A stretch of 64,000 nucleotides of DNA from Diphasiastrum complanatum (taxonomy: Eukaryota; Streptophyta; Lycopodiopsida; Lycopodiales; Lycopodiaceae), in the NCBI GenBank assembly GCA_029204225.1, contig CM055094.1:20957018-21021017 (forward strand), in the 5' to 3' direction. Positions 45,870 to 58,133 of the stretch are shown piece by piece. Under the pieces are notes generated by a model. That model was not told the origin of the DNA and did no database searches. It worked only from the letters and a program-made list of their open reading frames with translations. Positions within the stretch are counted from its first letter, which is position 1, and each line of letters begins with the position of its first letter. Both the position numbers and the translations under genes were made by a program.

Positions 45870-46640
45870 AGAGTTCGTTTTCATTTCCAGAAAAGGATGC
45901 ATGGCAGCATCGCAGTAAAGCGTGATATTGTGACTTTTTGTAATATTCTGCAACATTTGCTTACATACATAGCTACACCAAATGAGAAAATTGAGGACCT
46001 AGATTCTTAAAGACTTTTCTGAGGTTGAAGTTCTAGTTTTTCTACAAATCAACTTCCTCTGAAAGTTTCTTTTTGGTGGAAATGATGCTATTTATACCAA
46101 GTGTAGGCTAATTTGTAATGGCAAAGATCGAGTTTGCAGCTCACCATGATTATGATCATTTGCAAGTAGCCTATTATAAGCAAATTGTGCTGCACTTTCG
46201 TGTTATCTTAGCACATATGAATGTAGCTTGTGATATTATTGGTTCGATATTCTAGTAGCTTTTTTGCACCATTTAAGGTAAGAGAAAGAGAGCACAATCT
46301 TTAACGCTTGCTTCTTGTACAACCAAATTACCTTCCAATTTTCTCAAGCCTGTTTGTGGTAAAGTGTCTCACATCTCTATGGAACATATGCACAAAAGTG
46401 AATCACTTTCTGCCACATGAAGATAGTGATACATTGTGCACTAGGGAATCACACTGTTGATAAGTTGGATTCACATTTACATCATGAAGCAAATAGTCTG
46501 GTAAGTTTCGTGTTCAAGTGGATCGGAAGCTCGCTCCAATTGATGCTGAGATTAATATATCATGTTATCTCTAGCCTAATAGCCACACACTAGATGTTTG
46601 GATCCATAAAATATTCACACAAAGGGACATAGGTCTACCA
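45870..46640. other. Spacer upstream of X copy 4, no gene seen
   Basis: Copy of 24345-25105. It is mirrored on the right arm, where about 690 bases are inserted (57014-57702). Confidence 0.5.
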
Positions 46641-46928
46641 CGTAGTTTTCAATCAGTCAAAAGGAAGGTAGATCCTTATCTTTGGTACTGTAATAGCTAG
46701 TTCTTAGACTTATTGAGATCTTAGAAATTAAATTTTAGGGTCAGCCCAAAGTTTTTGACAAGTGCTCATCAAGTTAATGCAATTCTAGTCAAGATTGTGT
46801 TCAATTTTGCTTGATTTGTGAGATATTTGGATTGATTATTGCATGATGATTCAACTGATATTTATGTGCATATGATTCCTTTTGGTTCAGGTTAGGTGAA
46901 TCCTATATCCTTGTGAAGTTGAGATCAA

Positions 46929-47525
46929 TGAATGCATATCTTCTGGATTCACATGATAGATTGAATGCTTCTAATTATTCGATTTGGAAGCTAAGAATGG
47001 AATCAATCCTTATTTTACAAGATCTAATGGATATCGTGAGTGGCTAAGAGGATGAGCCTATTCACCCTCAAGAAGCTACAAAATACAAAAGGAGGTGCAA
47101 GGTTGCTCTCCATTGTATAAAATGAATGTAGCTCATGAGCTTCTTAAGGAGGTAGGTGCTTGCATCTTGGCTCAAGAATCATGGGAAACTCTTCAAAAGA
47201 TATATGAATCCAAGAATACTTCAAGGTTGCTATCCTTGAATAATCAAATCCATATGTGCTGAGAGTTAAGGACTTAAACAAAGAGCTTGCTTACATAGGA
47301 GATTCCATTAAGGAAAGTGAACTTGTTCAACCAATCTTGAATGGTTTAAGTATGGATTTTGCTAACTTGGTGCAAGGCTATGCAATCATGGGAAAGTTGC
47401 CTTCACTTGAAGATCTCCAAGGAGTCCTCATGGCCGAGGAGAGTAGGAGAACTCACATCAAGTCAAGGATGGAGAAGCTCTCCCTCAATGATGGAGATGA
47501 CAAGGCTCTTTTCATCAAGATTTGT
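46929..47525 (+). pseudogene. copia gag fragment, truncated
   Basis: Plus strand: MNAYLLDSHDRLNASNYSIW, closed by TAA at about 47046 (SG stop EDEPIHPQE), then ELLKEVGACILAQESWETLQ-like sequence and RVKDLNKELAYIGDSIKES to ALFIKI at about 47520. There it switches abruptly to spacer sequence 'TTGTCATTCGTAATATTAAAAG'. It keeps a stretch (47125-47160) missing from the copy at 25412. No protease or LTR. Confidence 0.7.
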
Positions 47526-48660
47526 GTTTGTCATTCGTAATATTAAAAGTTTTTTTTCACCTTATCTTGGGGCAAGTTCACAAATAGCAAGGTAACAAAT
47601 TGGGACTTGGCAAGAACTCTCTCCAAATGACTTTTTGAGCTTCACTAACTTATTCTCATGAATCTATCATTGTGTCTAACTTGCCATATACCAGTTTTAT
47701 AAGTATTTGCTTGATCCTTTACTCTTAAATGCACCATAATGCTACTCCCTTACTGGCCATAACTTCTTCACCGTAGCTCGGAACTGGGTCATGTTGGGTG
47801 TCGTTGAAAAAGCTCTCGTCGAGGGCTTTCTAATGGCACCTAATCGTCTCTATTTGAGTTGCCGTTCAAAAGTTACACTATTTTTTTTGCCGAGTTGCAT
47901 ACTATACTACAAATAAAATGGCTTATTTACGGGCTGCCCCGACGCAAAATTACAGTTCTTTTAAAAAGGAAAGAAAATCAATTTGAAGGAGCTACGTTAC
48001 GTAGATTTCAAATTTTAGTGTTTTGATTGGACCATGTGGAAAAAACTTTTGAGAAAATAAATAAAATGTATGTTTTTGAAAGGCCCCTTTTGTGCTCAAA
48101 TTTTCTGTAATGGTTGATAAGTTGGATTCAAATTTACATCATGAAGCAAATAGTCTTGTAAGTTTTGTGTTCAAGTGGATCGGAAGCTCGCTCCAATGGA
48201 TGTTGAGATTAATATATCATGCTATCTCTAGCCTCACAGCCACACACTAGATGTTTGGATCCAGAAAATATTCACAAAAAGGGATATCATACATCAATAT
48301 TAATCTACTTTCACCTTTTATTTCGTCACATCTCTTTGTGCTTATGCAACATGAAAAGCTCCCTTCAAACAAACCTGTGAATGTGCCTTTCCTGTTGCCT
48401 TAATTTCTCATGCACTACCTTTGTCTTGGGCAACTAAAATCTGATACAATTGTGACCTTTTTTCATGCTTATCTTTCTCCTATTCTTGGACAAGTAAAAT
48501 TTGATTGTTGTAAGGGGGGGGTGTATGAGTGTGAAAGGGGCGGGCTTATTCAAGTCACCTAGAAAATGGTCACAAGTTCTCCTTTAAGGATGGGATGCTC
48601 TAAACATATGACTACAATGCCTCAACGTCTAACCCGAAATAGTACAAATAGAATGCAATG
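47526..48660. repeat. Third copy of spacer 1680-2830
   Basis: Direct copy of 28315-29500 starting in mid-unit at the copia junction. The G tract and the CT microsatellite (48667-48695, interrupted) are much shorter here. No gene is seen. Confidence 0.8.
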
Positions 48661-48751
48661 CATGAATCTCTCTATCCCTCTCTCTCTCTCTCTCTGCATT
48701 ATCGATGTTCTCTATCCTTCTGATTTCGCCTCTTATTTTCTTCATTTACAG

Positions 48752-50256
48752 GAGACTGAAGAGTCTCAGAAAAGGATTGTTGATCTCCAACATCGGCTTA
48801 GGAAGATGGAGCAAGACCTAGAAATGAACATAGTATCGGCGGCTGAGAAAATCCGTATGCCAAAATATCAGAAACTACGAAATCTATATGCGGAAGAGAT
48901 TTGGAGGCACATGATATCAGTAATTCGATTCTGGTAGGACGCAAAGACGCGGACAAGTCAGTTCCAACGACGGCATCTAATTTGATCGGGAGCTCTTCTC
49001 AGCCAGAATTAATGGCGTCTACCGGTTGGAGAGCTCCAGTCCTCAAAGATACGCACGTGAATGAAAGGCTTGAGCAAGCACCAAAGCAAGTCCAGAATGA
49101 TCCTTCTTTCGACCCAAGATTTCGTAGAAGACGAGCATGGAGATCGGAAGACAACATATCAGCATATCCTTGCAACTTTGCGATAATAGATGGCTCGTTC
49201 TCTTCTCATAAGGAATGTCATACATCAATCAATAATTTCTGGGAACTGAGTTCCGATTCTTGCAATCCTACAATCCAGCTACAACACAAGTTCTGCCAGT
49301 TTCTGATGACTGTCATGGGCCAAAAGTTTGAGCAAGATCCACAATTTTCCATCAATCCCAACAAAGCGGTCCTTCACATGGAGGATACCAGGATCTATTT
49401 ACGGATTCAATACTTTCCTACAGACTCCATACATATCTTCGAAGAGATGTGCACTTCAGGATTTATCATCAATGCTGATGAGGGTTACATGTACACCCAG
49501 AGATCAAAAGCATTTACTGGTCGAAGACAAATACTGACTCGAAACTGCTTTACGTGAGCAAAATCATAAGCATGCCAGAAGTCGACTCTGATAGGACGAA
49601 AAGACGGGGACAAGTCAGTTCCAACGACGACATCTAATTCGATCGGGAGCTCTTCTCAGCCAGATTTAATTGCGTCGACTGGTTGGAGAGCTCCATTCCT
49701 CAAAGATACGTACGTCTATGAAATGCTTGATCAATCACCAAAGCAAATTCAGAATGATCCTTCTTTCGACCCAAGTTTTCGTAGAAGACGAGCGCTAGCA
49801 TGGAGATCGGAAGACAACATATCAGCATATCCTTGCAACTTTGCGATAATAGATGGCTCGTTCTCTTCTCAAAAGGAATGTCATACATCCATCAAGAATT
49901 TTTGCAAATTAACTTTCGATTCTGATGATCCTACAATCAAGCTACAACACAAGTTCTACCAGTTTCTGATGACTGTCATGGGCCGAAGGTTTGAGCAGGA
50001 TCCACAATTTTTCAACAATCCCAAAAAACCGGCGCTTCACATGGAGGATACCAGGATCTATTTACGGATACAATACTTTCCTGCAGACTCCATACAAATC
50101 TTCGAAGAGATGTGCACTTCAGGCTTTATCATCAATGCTGATAAGGCTTACACCCAGAGATCAAAAGCATTTGCTGGTCGAAGACAAATGCTGACTCGAA
50201 CCTGCTCCAAGTGGCTGCGCGAGCAATATCATAAGCATGATGCCCACTATTCCTGA
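48752..50256 (+). pseudogene. Module C gene, copy 4 (fullest copy, two tandem units)
   Basis: After the TTTACAG acceptor: coiled-coil exon (ETEESQKRIVDLQHRLRKME), then KYQKLRNLYAEEIW. A 218-residue frame (48901-49557) forms unit 1: GRKDADKSVPTTASNLIGSS, FRRRRAWRSEDNISAYPCNF, IIDGSFSSHKECHTS, KFCQFLMTVMGQKFEQDPQF, HMEDTRIYLRIQYFP, YTQRSKAFTGRRQIL. Unit 2 repeats all of this from about 49575 (open as 177 residues from 49723) and ends KWLREQYHKHDAHYS. The two units differ moderately, so the duplication predates much of the decay. A one-base loss near 49578 and a shift after the first exon break it. Family not recognised; the pattern of basic clusters and no membrane segment suggests a nuclear or cytoplasmic protein. 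Confidence 0.5.
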
Positions 50257-50587
50257 ACAAATGTTATGAAGAAAATCCTTTAGGCGCAATTTTTTGAATT
50301 GAGTACATTGAAAACATCAACATTTGTTGATTGGAGCTTTTAAGATTGACCATTATAGTCATCTAGGGCCAATGTATATGGCACTCAACTGCTAATCTAT
50401 CTCTTTTGAAATGTCCACTTTAGTTCATAATCTATGATCTGTATACCTTCTTCTCGTTGTGTATATATATATGTTCTCATCGTTGATATTTGATTTAATG
50501 TATTAAATGAACATTGAATGCTCATTAAATCAAAATCAACAATAATTAGGTTACACATATTCTGTTCAAAAAATATTTAGACACACA

Positions 50588-50836
50588 ATGAAAATATCAT
50601 ATAGACAAGAGGGAACATATCACGGCAAAAGGACTAGACAGAAATTGTTTGTTAGTGATCATCCATCCAAAGTAGGCGCAGCACTTCCAAATTCTAATGT
50701 TACTCCAATCCTTTTTGTGAGACTACTAATATTCTTCATATTCCAAGCATGCTCAGCATACCTCCAAGCACATAGCAAAGTAAGCCGTACATCTTCTTTC
50801 CTTGCCCTACTTGTTGGTCTTCATCTCGTATGGTAA
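50588..50836 (+). pseudogene. Module D exon-like segment, copy 4
   Basis: The short frame MKISYRQEGTYHGKRTRQKL...LPNSN, with the splice donor changed to GTTACTCC. A later deletion near 50733 removes 'TTGGAAAACACATG' present in other copies and lengthens the chance frame to 82 residues. Confidence 0.35.
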
Positions 50837-51109
50837 GTACTCGACCCTTGATTGTTCCTTTGAATAAGAGCTTTTTGCTATAGTTTCAAGAGGGAAGCTT
50901 CCTGGGAAAGGGTCAACTTGGGAGTAGCTTAATATATTGATGTCATTTCAAATCATGATAGCTTCATGGTTGTCACTCAAAATAATAGTAAAATGTTTGG
51001 TAACTTGGGGTAGCTTGATATGTAGCTAGGCAACTAAACAACAAATCACCTCTAGATGGCTTCACAAGCTTGTCTAACTCATTCTTATAATTACTGCCAT
51101 TGTGTCTAA

Positions 51110-51500
51110 CTTGCCAAATGCTAGGTGTAAAAGTATTTGACAAATGCATAACTCTTTACTCTCCAAGTCTTAAGACTTACCAAGTGTTGTTTGTAGCTCA
51201 TACTAGATGCTTTGAGAAGTTATATTAAGAATTAGGGGGGGGGGGGGGGGGGGTGGGGTTTATTGCAAAGAATCCCATCTTGCCAAAAACTAGGTGTAAA
51301 AGTGTTTGACATATTCCTAACTCTTTACTCTCCAAGTGTTGTTTTTAGCTAATAGTACATGCTTTGAGAATAATGTTACTGGTTATATTAATTTGGTGGG
51401 ATTGCAAAGAATCGAACTTGAGTGTACAAGCCCAACTCAAGTGCAGACACCAACTCACCACACATGGGAAGATCATTAAATTTGAATTTGAAGAAAAATC
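51110..51500. repeat. 166-bp pair, G19 tract and tRNA-like segment, ending at an inversion junction
   Basis: Copy of 5000-5400 up to 'TTTGAAGAAAAATCA' at about 51499. There it joins the reverse complement of 6730-6830 ('TTGAAATGTTTGTAGATCGATG'). The break falls where the minus- and plus-strand tRNA-like segments share their inverted sequence, so recombination or fold-back between them would explain the inversion. Confidence 0.65.
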
Positions 51501-51639
51501 ATTGAAATGTTTGTAGATCGATGTTTAACAAAATCATATATATTATAATCTTCACACATGTGGAATCAAGATCTACACGAAAGTCAACATTCTACACAGA
51601 AAACCAAGATAGAGAACCAATAATATCACAAGCTACATT

Positions 51640-52650
51640 CAAATGTGCTAAGATAACACGAAAGTGGAGCACAATTTGCTTATAATAGGCTACTTGCAAA
51701 TGATCATAATCATGGTGAACTGGAAACTCGATCTTTGCGATTACAAATTAGCCTACACTTGGTATAAATAGCATCATTTTCACCAAAAAGAGACTTTCAG
51801 AGGAAGTTGATTTGTAGAAAAACTAGAATTTCAACCTCATAAAACTGTTTAAGAATCTAGGTCCTTAATTTTGTCATTTGGTGTAGCTATGTATGTAAGC
51901 AAATGTTGCAGAACATTACAAAAAGTCACAATATCATGCTTTACTACCATGCTGCCATGCATGCTTTTTAGGAAATGCAAACAAACTATGATGGGAGAAG
52001 ATTTGATGCTGGCACTTCCTTCTTCAAGCATGGAAATGGAATTCAGAAGCTTTGAAAAGCTATAGCTTCAAAGGATTGATTTTCCATCTTTTAGTGGCGA
52101 TCTATCGTTTGCTACGACCATGCTTGATTACTCCTTCGCATCCTTGGACACCATCTACATACATCCACCATGGATCCAGAGCGCCATCATCATCCATTTT
52201 CAAAAACCCTAAGCTGCCATTACATGCTACATTACACAAAAATCGTCACATCTAGCACGAGCCAAATGCTAAGGGGTAGTGCTACTGGAGCTTGTCAAAA
52301 CCACACATTCAACACCGATTTGGGTTGAAAGCTCTCTACTAGTACGTTATCGCGAAGAAACATCATCGTTTCCACATCCTATCAGAGTGACATTGCTCCA
52401 AAATTTTCCACAAATTTCTAGTCTCCATACACTGCCGAGCAATACTCTACATACACTGCTCATAGAGCCGAGCCCCCATACTCTGCAATCACCGTGGACC
52501 AAGCCAAGCATCCATACTATGCATTCACTGTGGAGCAAGCAGAGCGTCCATAGTCTGCATACAAAGTTGACTGAGCCAAGTCCATCAAAAGTCGACCGAT
52601 CCGAAGCCCTCCACAGTCGATCGAGCCGAGACTCCACTTGTAAATAGATT
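51640..52650 (+). pseudogene. X-family gene, copy 6 (front part only, plus strand)
   Basis: Inverted relative to copies 1-4. Leader MGEDLMLALPSSSMEMEFRS from 52000, closed after FEKL by the same TAT to TAG change as other copies, then the 12-residue repeat region (about 52430-52570, with SIHTMHSLW-type shadow frames). It is cut at about 52645 and continues as gypsy sequence. Confidence 0.4.
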
Positions 52651-52870
52651 TTAAAAACATACTATGGTATTTAAAGATAAGTTTGACCAGATAGTCTCTA
52701 TTTATGGGGAGACTAATGTATTCCCATCATCAATGGTTTGCTCGGCGGAAGTTATGGAAAAACTACATGATTCTAAGTATGAGCTTTTTCATCTTGTTTT
52801 GAAATCTCGTATGCATTGTGATGTGAATGATGATGTGAATGTGTTAACATGCTTTAACACCAAAAATTAG
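52650..52870 (+). pseudogene. Ty3/gypsy protease-RT linker fragment
   Basis: Codes DQIVSIYGETNVFPSSMVCS and SKYELFHLVLKSRMHCD, the same as 63860-64000 and inverted 39170-38962. It ends at the Z-gene side as in the left arm. Confidence 0.55.
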
Positions 52871-52969
52871 CATCAAGAACAGCTTTTAATGTAATATTTA
52901 AAACAAGAGTTCAATGATGTTTTTCCTAAATAGGTAAGATTTTATGAGGTACATACTTCTAATTATATT

Positions 52970-53700
52970 TCAGTCTGTTTTAAGCACATAATCAAATTTT
53001 TCCAAAATGAAATCTTTGAAATGTTTCAGAAAAGAGCAAGTACGTAAAGATAGATTTTCAATTTCAAAATTGCAGAAAACATCAAACAGAAAGTACCATT
53101 CACTTTTGATGTTAGGTAAGTATGACCAAGCAAACACGATATCATGGAAGGACTTGTGTATATAATGCCAAAGATCTGTAATAAAATACAAGTGTAAAAG
53201 TGTCTCACACGAATGGTCTCAAACATTCTATTACAGTAGCGTAAATATAAAAATATCTTTGCCTTGTCCTTGTGCGTGCTGAGTTGTAGTCGATCCACCG
53301 TATTCCTAGTGAGAGTTCTTCTATGCAGATCCTCAACATCTTGCGAGCCAGTTAATCCCTGTAAAAGTTTAGTCTTTTAGCCGGTAAGTCTTCTTTTGCA
53401 CCACTCCCTTGTCCTTTGTTTCCTTTATATCATGTATACTTCTTTCTTTTTCCCATATTTTGTCCGAAAACCACCGAATAGGGCTGTTTAGGTTGAAAGA
53501 ACCAGCCCTTTCATTTGAGTTTTGGAAGAATTTATCTTGGACAGCGAAAAAATCTGGTCTTTTGAGGAGGCGTTCAATCTCTCTGATGTTTTCAGCATCT
53601 CCTAAGTTGGCAAGGAGTTTAGCAGAAGGGTTTGCAGCAAATCAATCATGTGCTGGCGTAAAAAGAGAAAAGTAGGTGTGACTTGACAACATCTCTGGCG
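52970..53700 (-). pseudogene. Gene Z, inverted copy
   Basis: Minus strand: ANPSAKLLANLGDAENIREI, IERLLKRPDFFAVQDKFF, IRWFSDKIWEKERS, a stop after KKTYRLKD; then, after TTTTACAG, LHRRTLTRNTVDRLQL and YIHKSFHDIVFAWSYLPNIK with FEIENLSL. Differences from the left copy are mostly substitutions that keep the frame, which suggests both derive from a gene under constraint before duplication. Confidence 0.4.
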
Positions 53701-53819
53701 AGCTTGTGTAGCCAAAGGAAAAAGCCATTCATCTGATTTTGGAAGAATGCACCAGGGAAGAATTTACTAAGATTGTTCATCATGAAACACGATGACCCAA
53801 AAAAAAAAGAAATGACATG

Positions 53820-54400
53820 GAGACCCATTTTTTTTTGTTTTTTTTTTTTTTAATTTTTTAAAAAAATATCCATATTTAAAATGCTTCAAATAAAGATATT
53901 ATAATGCTAAAAAAAATGTTGTATTTTGCAAGAAAATTAATCAACCTACTAAAATTTTGTTGATAGATTTTTGTTAATAATTGCAAATTAGCTTTAATGA
54001 AATAATAATACTATTCAAAATAAAATCATTCGACACAACCATTAGAATAACTAAAAAAAACCTTTTTGCTTATTAAAACAAAAGTTTTCAATGTTTTTTT
54101 AAAATTTTTAAAAGTGTTTTAAATTACAATTCTTGTATCAAGAAAAATATTTTTTAAATTATGACAAAATTTTAATCAATATTTAAATCTTTAATTATAT
54201 TTAAACACAACGCAAAATAAAAATATTAAAAAACTGACAGTTCGTTGCAATTTTAGTTTTGCTAATATTTAAATAATTAAAAAACAACTAAATCTATATT
54301 TTTAATACAAACAAATTTAAAAACATTAAATTAATCAAAAAGATTTCAATACACAATATTTCAAGGAATATAAATGCAATTGTTTTCTAAAATAAAAGAG
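53820..54400. other. AT-rich block, inverted copy, no gene
   Basis: T-runs and A-runs with almost no G or C. 53830-54200 mirrors 38060-37700; 54200-54400 extends it without a partner in the window. Confidence 0.6.
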
Positions 54401-54419
54401 AATTTATTACTCCCATAAA

Positions 54420-54590
54420 TCATCAAGATCATTTACACTTTTTGTTTTTTTGAAGGAGCCATTGCAGTGTCAATTGGCACCTCTTCCACAATTTCCTTGA
54501 CAACTGTAACCACATTTATCCTGAACTAGGACATCAACAAACTCCCCTTTATCACCCACTTTTCCACTGGTAGGAGGTTGGGGTTTTTTT
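54420..54590 (-). other. Short possible coding end with basic tail
   Basis: A minus-strand frame reads VVKEIVEEVPIDTAMAPSKK then QKV and a stop (about 54435). It is a short unplaced scrap next to the probable LTR. The basic end looks like a nuclear localisation signal, but the piece is too short to assign. Confidence 0.2.
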
Positions 54591-55269
54591 TGATAAAAAT
54601 ACAGCAAAATAAACCCATTTGATTCTAGAAATGATGGAGAAAGCACCTACTTAAAATCCAAACAAGATCTAGAAGCTAGATTACTAATCAATGCATTGAT
54701 TCCTAGTTTATCTTGGCTTGAACTCCATGAATTATCTCCAAAACTCTTCACACATGTGGATGTACGGCTTGCTGCTGCCTGCGTACTGTACCTGCAACTC
54801 CAATCTCATTCAATGATCATAAAAAATCATAAGCCAATAGCATTCATCAGTCAAATCATAGACTCAAACTAGTCAAGAAGGAAAATCTCAATTTTGCTCA
54901 TAACTGGATGGAAATCCCATCACATATTTATACATGTAGAGCTCGAATTTGAGCGTATTACGGCTTCTATGTAATCATCACAACCTAACCCTAACATCCA
55001 ACCTAAAGATCCAGTTGATCCACCCTATTTAGGGTCGATACCTCGAGATCCAAAAACAATGCAAAAACTGCTATTTTAAGCTCCTACTTTTTTTCTACCC
55101 TATCTATGCACTGTTTGGACACATTCCAAAGGTACCATTCCAAAGCTAGGTTAACAATTTGACTTAGAATAAGGTATCCTATGCTCTTGGCATGTGTGAA
55201 ATCCCACATCATGGCCTCAAAGTCATTTACAAGTGGAATTCATGCAAACTAGCTTGTGTAAATTTAGCA
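54591..55269 (-). repeat. Probable copia 3' LTR (second element)
   Basis: 679 bp with TG...CA ends (TGATAAAAATACAG on plus, ending TTTAGCA). On the minus strand it follows a purine-rich tract (GAGGAGGAG, 55271-55280), which itself follows the copia RNase H end. A TATA-like TATAAATATG lies at about 54928. The start resembles that of the complete element's LTR. No partner LTR or primer site is found, so the call rests on position and ends. Confidence 0.55.
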
Positions 55270-55334
55270 CTCCTCCTCACAACTAGTTTGAAGATAACAT
55301 AGAATTGCTATCAACCCTAGGGCTGACCTTAACT

Positions 55335-56248
55335 TCATAAATGCAGCTCTTTGAAGTGGTTTAGTGAGGATATCAGCAACACATTCACTACTTGCCACAT
55401 GCTCCAAAGATATCTCCTTAGATTGCACCTTCTCTGACACAAAATGATGAGAGATCTTGATATGTTTTGGTCCTGCATGGAAGATTGGGTTGGTTGCAAG
55501 GTGTTGGACTGAAATGTTGTCATTGTAGAGAGTTGGAACATCATATAAACTTTGCTAAGGATCTTGGAAGTCCTGAGGCAAGCTCCTCCTTGCACATGAT
55601 CTCCATGGATTTTGAGTTGATGTGGCCAAGTCTTTTGTGCCGTAGAATATGGTTGGATAGCTTGGTCTCCTTGGCTAGCATCACAATATTAGCATCCACA
55701 TAGGCATATAGTTTGAACAGTCTTCCAAACCTTATGCCTCTAGCAATGATCTTGCCATCCTTCTTGATGTTACATGTATTTGTGGCGAACTCCACAATCA
55801 AACCATTGTCAAGCAATTGTCCTACACTAAGCAAGTTCTTAGTGATACTAGAAATGTAAAGTACTCCATCAATCTTGATTTTCCTTGAAAATCCCAAGCA
55901 TAAAGGTATGGATCTTATTTCTTCTATCTTACAAGCATAATTATTTGCTGTAAAAATTGACTTGATAGGTCCTTCATAGGTAGATAAGGTTGAAAAATAC
56001 TCCCTCTTATTTGTCATGTGGGAGCTAGCCCCACTATCTATCCACCAAGGGTCTTCACCTCTTATGCTTGAAGAAGAGAAACTTGGCATCATGACGAAAT
56101 CTTCATGAGAGCTCTCCTCTTCCTCTTGACCAAGATTTGCTGGACTTTGAGTTTGCTTCTTCTTGAATAGATGCAAAATAGAAATGATTAAAAGACTAGA
56201 TATCCCACTACCTAGGGACTTGAAAAAGCTCAAAACTTGACCTCTCAA
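55335..56248 (-). pseudogene. copia fragment: protease, pre-integrase, RNase H end (internal deletion)
   Basis: Minus strand, 235-residue frame with protease site (WWIDSGASSHM), SITKNLLSVGQLLDNGL and the pre-integrase domain (HKRLGHINSKSMEIM; its first part reads ILRHKRLGH). At about 55555, after GLPRSLAK, the sequence jumps to the RNase H end (VPTLYNDNISVQHLATNPIF ... VADILTKP). Integrase core, RT and most of RNase H are deleted. Same family as the gag fragments at 25412 and 46929. Confidence 0.8.
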
Positions 56249-56379
56249 TAAGATCCTACCCGATCTTAAGCCAAATCATATCTATTAATGTTAACAAGAA
56301 TGGAAACTAGCTTGAATTTGCATAAAAATTGGATGTAGAACTGCCTCCTCCTTGATCTCGACTTCACAAGGATATAGGA

Positions 56380-57720
56380 TTCACCTAACCTGAACCAAAA
56401 GGAATCATATGCACATAAATATGCCTCTTCAAATAATTTCTACAGAATCAATTGAATTATCAAGCAATAGTCAATCCAAACTATAACACAAATCAAGCAA
56501 AATTGAACACAATCTTGACTAGAATTGCATTCACTTGATGAGCAATTGTCAAAAACTTTGGGCTGACCCTAAAGTTTAATTTCTAAGATCTCAATAAGTC
56601 TAAGAACTAACTATTATAGTACCAAAGATAAGGATCTACCTTCCCTTTGATTGATTGAAAACTACGTGGCAGACCTACGTGGTAGACCTATGTCCCTTTG
56701 TGTGAATATTTTCTGGATCAAAACATCTAGTGTGTGGCTATTAGGCTAGAGATAACATGATATATTAATCTCAACATCCATTGGAGCGAGCTTCCGATCC
56801 ACTTGAACACGAAACTTACAAGACTATTTGCTTCATGATGTAAATGTGAATCCAACTTATCAACAATGTGATTCCCTAGTGCACAATGTATCACTATCAT
56901 CACGTGGCAGAAAGTGATTCACTTTTGTGCATATGTTCCATAGGGATGTGAGACACTTTACCACAAATAGGATTGAAAAAATTGGAAGGTAATTTGGTTG
57001 TACAAGAAGCAAGCGTTAAAAAATGAAGGGGCCTACACAAATTTTTTTAAGGCTATGTCCTTGGAGGTGGCCAATAATGAACTCCAAGCATCTACGATGA
57101 ACTACAACAACACTTGGCTTAACACACAAGCTTCAAACTTTCAAGACTTCTTCAGGAACTACAAAGAACATGTTTAATCTTAAAGACAAGTGGATGCAAA
57201 AACATCAGTATGTCTTGAAAACTTCCATACATGTGTATACATTGTTAATTTTAGAGCTCTAGGACTATGGCACATGCAAAGGGGGGTACCATTATGGTGC
57301 ATTTAAAAGTAAAGGATCAAGCAAATACTTATAAAACTGGTATATGGCAAGTTAGACACAATGATAAATTCATGAGAGCAAGTTAGTGAAGCTCAAAAAG
57401 TCATTTGGGGTGAGTTCTTGCCGAGTTCCAATTTGTTACCTTGCTATTTGTGAACTTGCCCCAAGATAAGGTGAAAAAAAACTTTTAATATTACGAATGA
57501 CAACCACGAAACTATCATAGTTTCAATCGACATCGATATAATTAAACAACAAAAATCATCACGTACATGCAAACAAGATGGCAAACACTCATCAATTTTT
57601 CTATGCATGATTCGAGCCGGATTGTCTTCATGCCCAAATTCCTAGAAATTGGAGATACTGGAACAACAAATTTACATTTTTCTAGAACCTATTGCATCAT
57701 TATTTGATTGTGCTCTCTTT
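56380..57720. other. Inverted spacer with a 690-bp insert
   Basis: 56380-56990 mirrors 46900-46330 (copia leader and spacer). 57014-57702 interrupts the mirror. It contains unique sequence and an inverted piece of the 1600-1850 spacer (57290-57560). No gene is seen. Insert ends show no clear inverted repeats or target duplication. Confidence 0.5.
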
Positions 57721-58133
57721 CTCTTACCTTAAATGGTGCAAAAAAGCTACTAGAATATCAAACCAATAATATCACAAGCTACATTCAAATGTGCTAAGAT
57801 AACACGAAAGTGCAGCACAATTTGCTTATAATAGGCTACTTGCAAATGATCATAATCATGGTGAGCTGTGAACTCGATCTTTGCCATTATAAATTAGCCT
57901 ACACTTGGTATAAACAGCATCATTTCCACCAAAAAGAAACTTTCAGAGGAAGTTGATTTGTAGAAAAACTAGAACTTCAACATGATAAAACTCTTTAAGA
58001 ATCCAGGTCCTTAATTTTCTCATTTGGTGTAGCTATGTATGTAAGCAAATGTTGCAGAACATTACAAAAATTCACAATATCACGCTTTACTGCCATGCTG
58101 CCATGCATCCTTTTTAGAAAATGAAAACAAACT

